Part shown: positions 33,357 through 33,380 of the stretch, in pieces
How positions within the stretch are numbered: position 1 is the stretch's first letter
Layout of the letters: every line of letters starts with the position of its first letter
NCBI GenBank assembly: GCA_023250675.1
Contig: JAHFAE010000025.1
Coordinates: forward strand, 1-33,380
Reading direction: 5' to 3'
Source: Oligoflexia bacterium
GTDB lineage: Bacteria; Bdellovibrionota; Bdellovibrionia; JABDDW01
DNA length: 33,380 nt
Position numbers and translations under genes: made by a program
The notes under the pieces: generated by a model
The model's input: only the letters and a program-made list of their open reading frames with translations
The model's database searches: none
What the model was told of the DNA's origin: nothing

Positions 33357-33380
33357 TGGCCAACAACCAAAAGTCAACAG

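Overview
The window fits a member of the Bdellovibrionota, a Bdellovibrio-like predatory or free-living Gram-negative bacterium. The evidence is indirect: moderate to low GC, an HNH endonuclease with the long helical N-terminus common as paralogs in that group, a short flagellin at an isolated locus, many secreted proteases and Cys-rich periplasmic proteins, and a giant surface lipoprotein. No rRNA, tRNA, CRISPR array or insertion sequence was seen.

Layout. Positions 1-622 hold a truncated lipoprotein gene and a small solitary HNH endonuclease, both on the minus strand. Positions 852-5496 hold a tight five-gene plus-strand operon: a signal-peptide/4-TM protein, a MotA/TolQ/ExbB-family channel subunit, a MotB-like protein with an OmpA-type peptidoglycan-binding domain, and two Cys-rich envelope proteins. 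It resembles an ion-driven envelope machine, but its accessory genes match no system I can name; it is the best candidate for an undescribed system. Positions 5636-8731 hold a plant-type D-glycerate 3-kinase, an ArfB/RF-1-like GGQ protein, a 52-codon small ORF with a strong ribosome site, a SPOR-domain membrane protein and a PIN-domain toxin-antitoxin pair.

Positions 8770-22562 (minus) hold a two-gene unit: an outer-membrane beta-barrel-like protein followed 2 nt later by a lipoprotein frame of about 4,300 codons. That frame has about 36 tandem Ig-like (choice-of-anchor D type) domains of about 113 residues, each with one Cys pair, and ends in an FG-GAP-like calcium-binding region. One in-frame TAA (14848-14850) splits it into two ORFs. 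The array shows several layers of duplication, including a 1,017-bp tandem duplication identical base for base.

Positions 22836-26637 hold a redoxin, a flagellin whose 3' end overlaps it convergently, a nitrobindin-like beta-barrel protein and an unusual zinc-ribbon/SDR oxidoreductase. Positions 26690-29050 (minus) hold three secreted proteins, two of them a zinc metalloprotease-like protein and a trypsin-fold serine protease, both translated from an unusual G7 ribosome-binding leader. Positions 29140-30645 hold a divergent fatty acid hydroxylase/TetR pair around an inverted repeat. The right end holds a netrin/TIMP-like secreted protein, a GC-rich hairpin in a 490-bp gap, a larger HNH endonuclease and a secreted transglutaminase-fold candidate.
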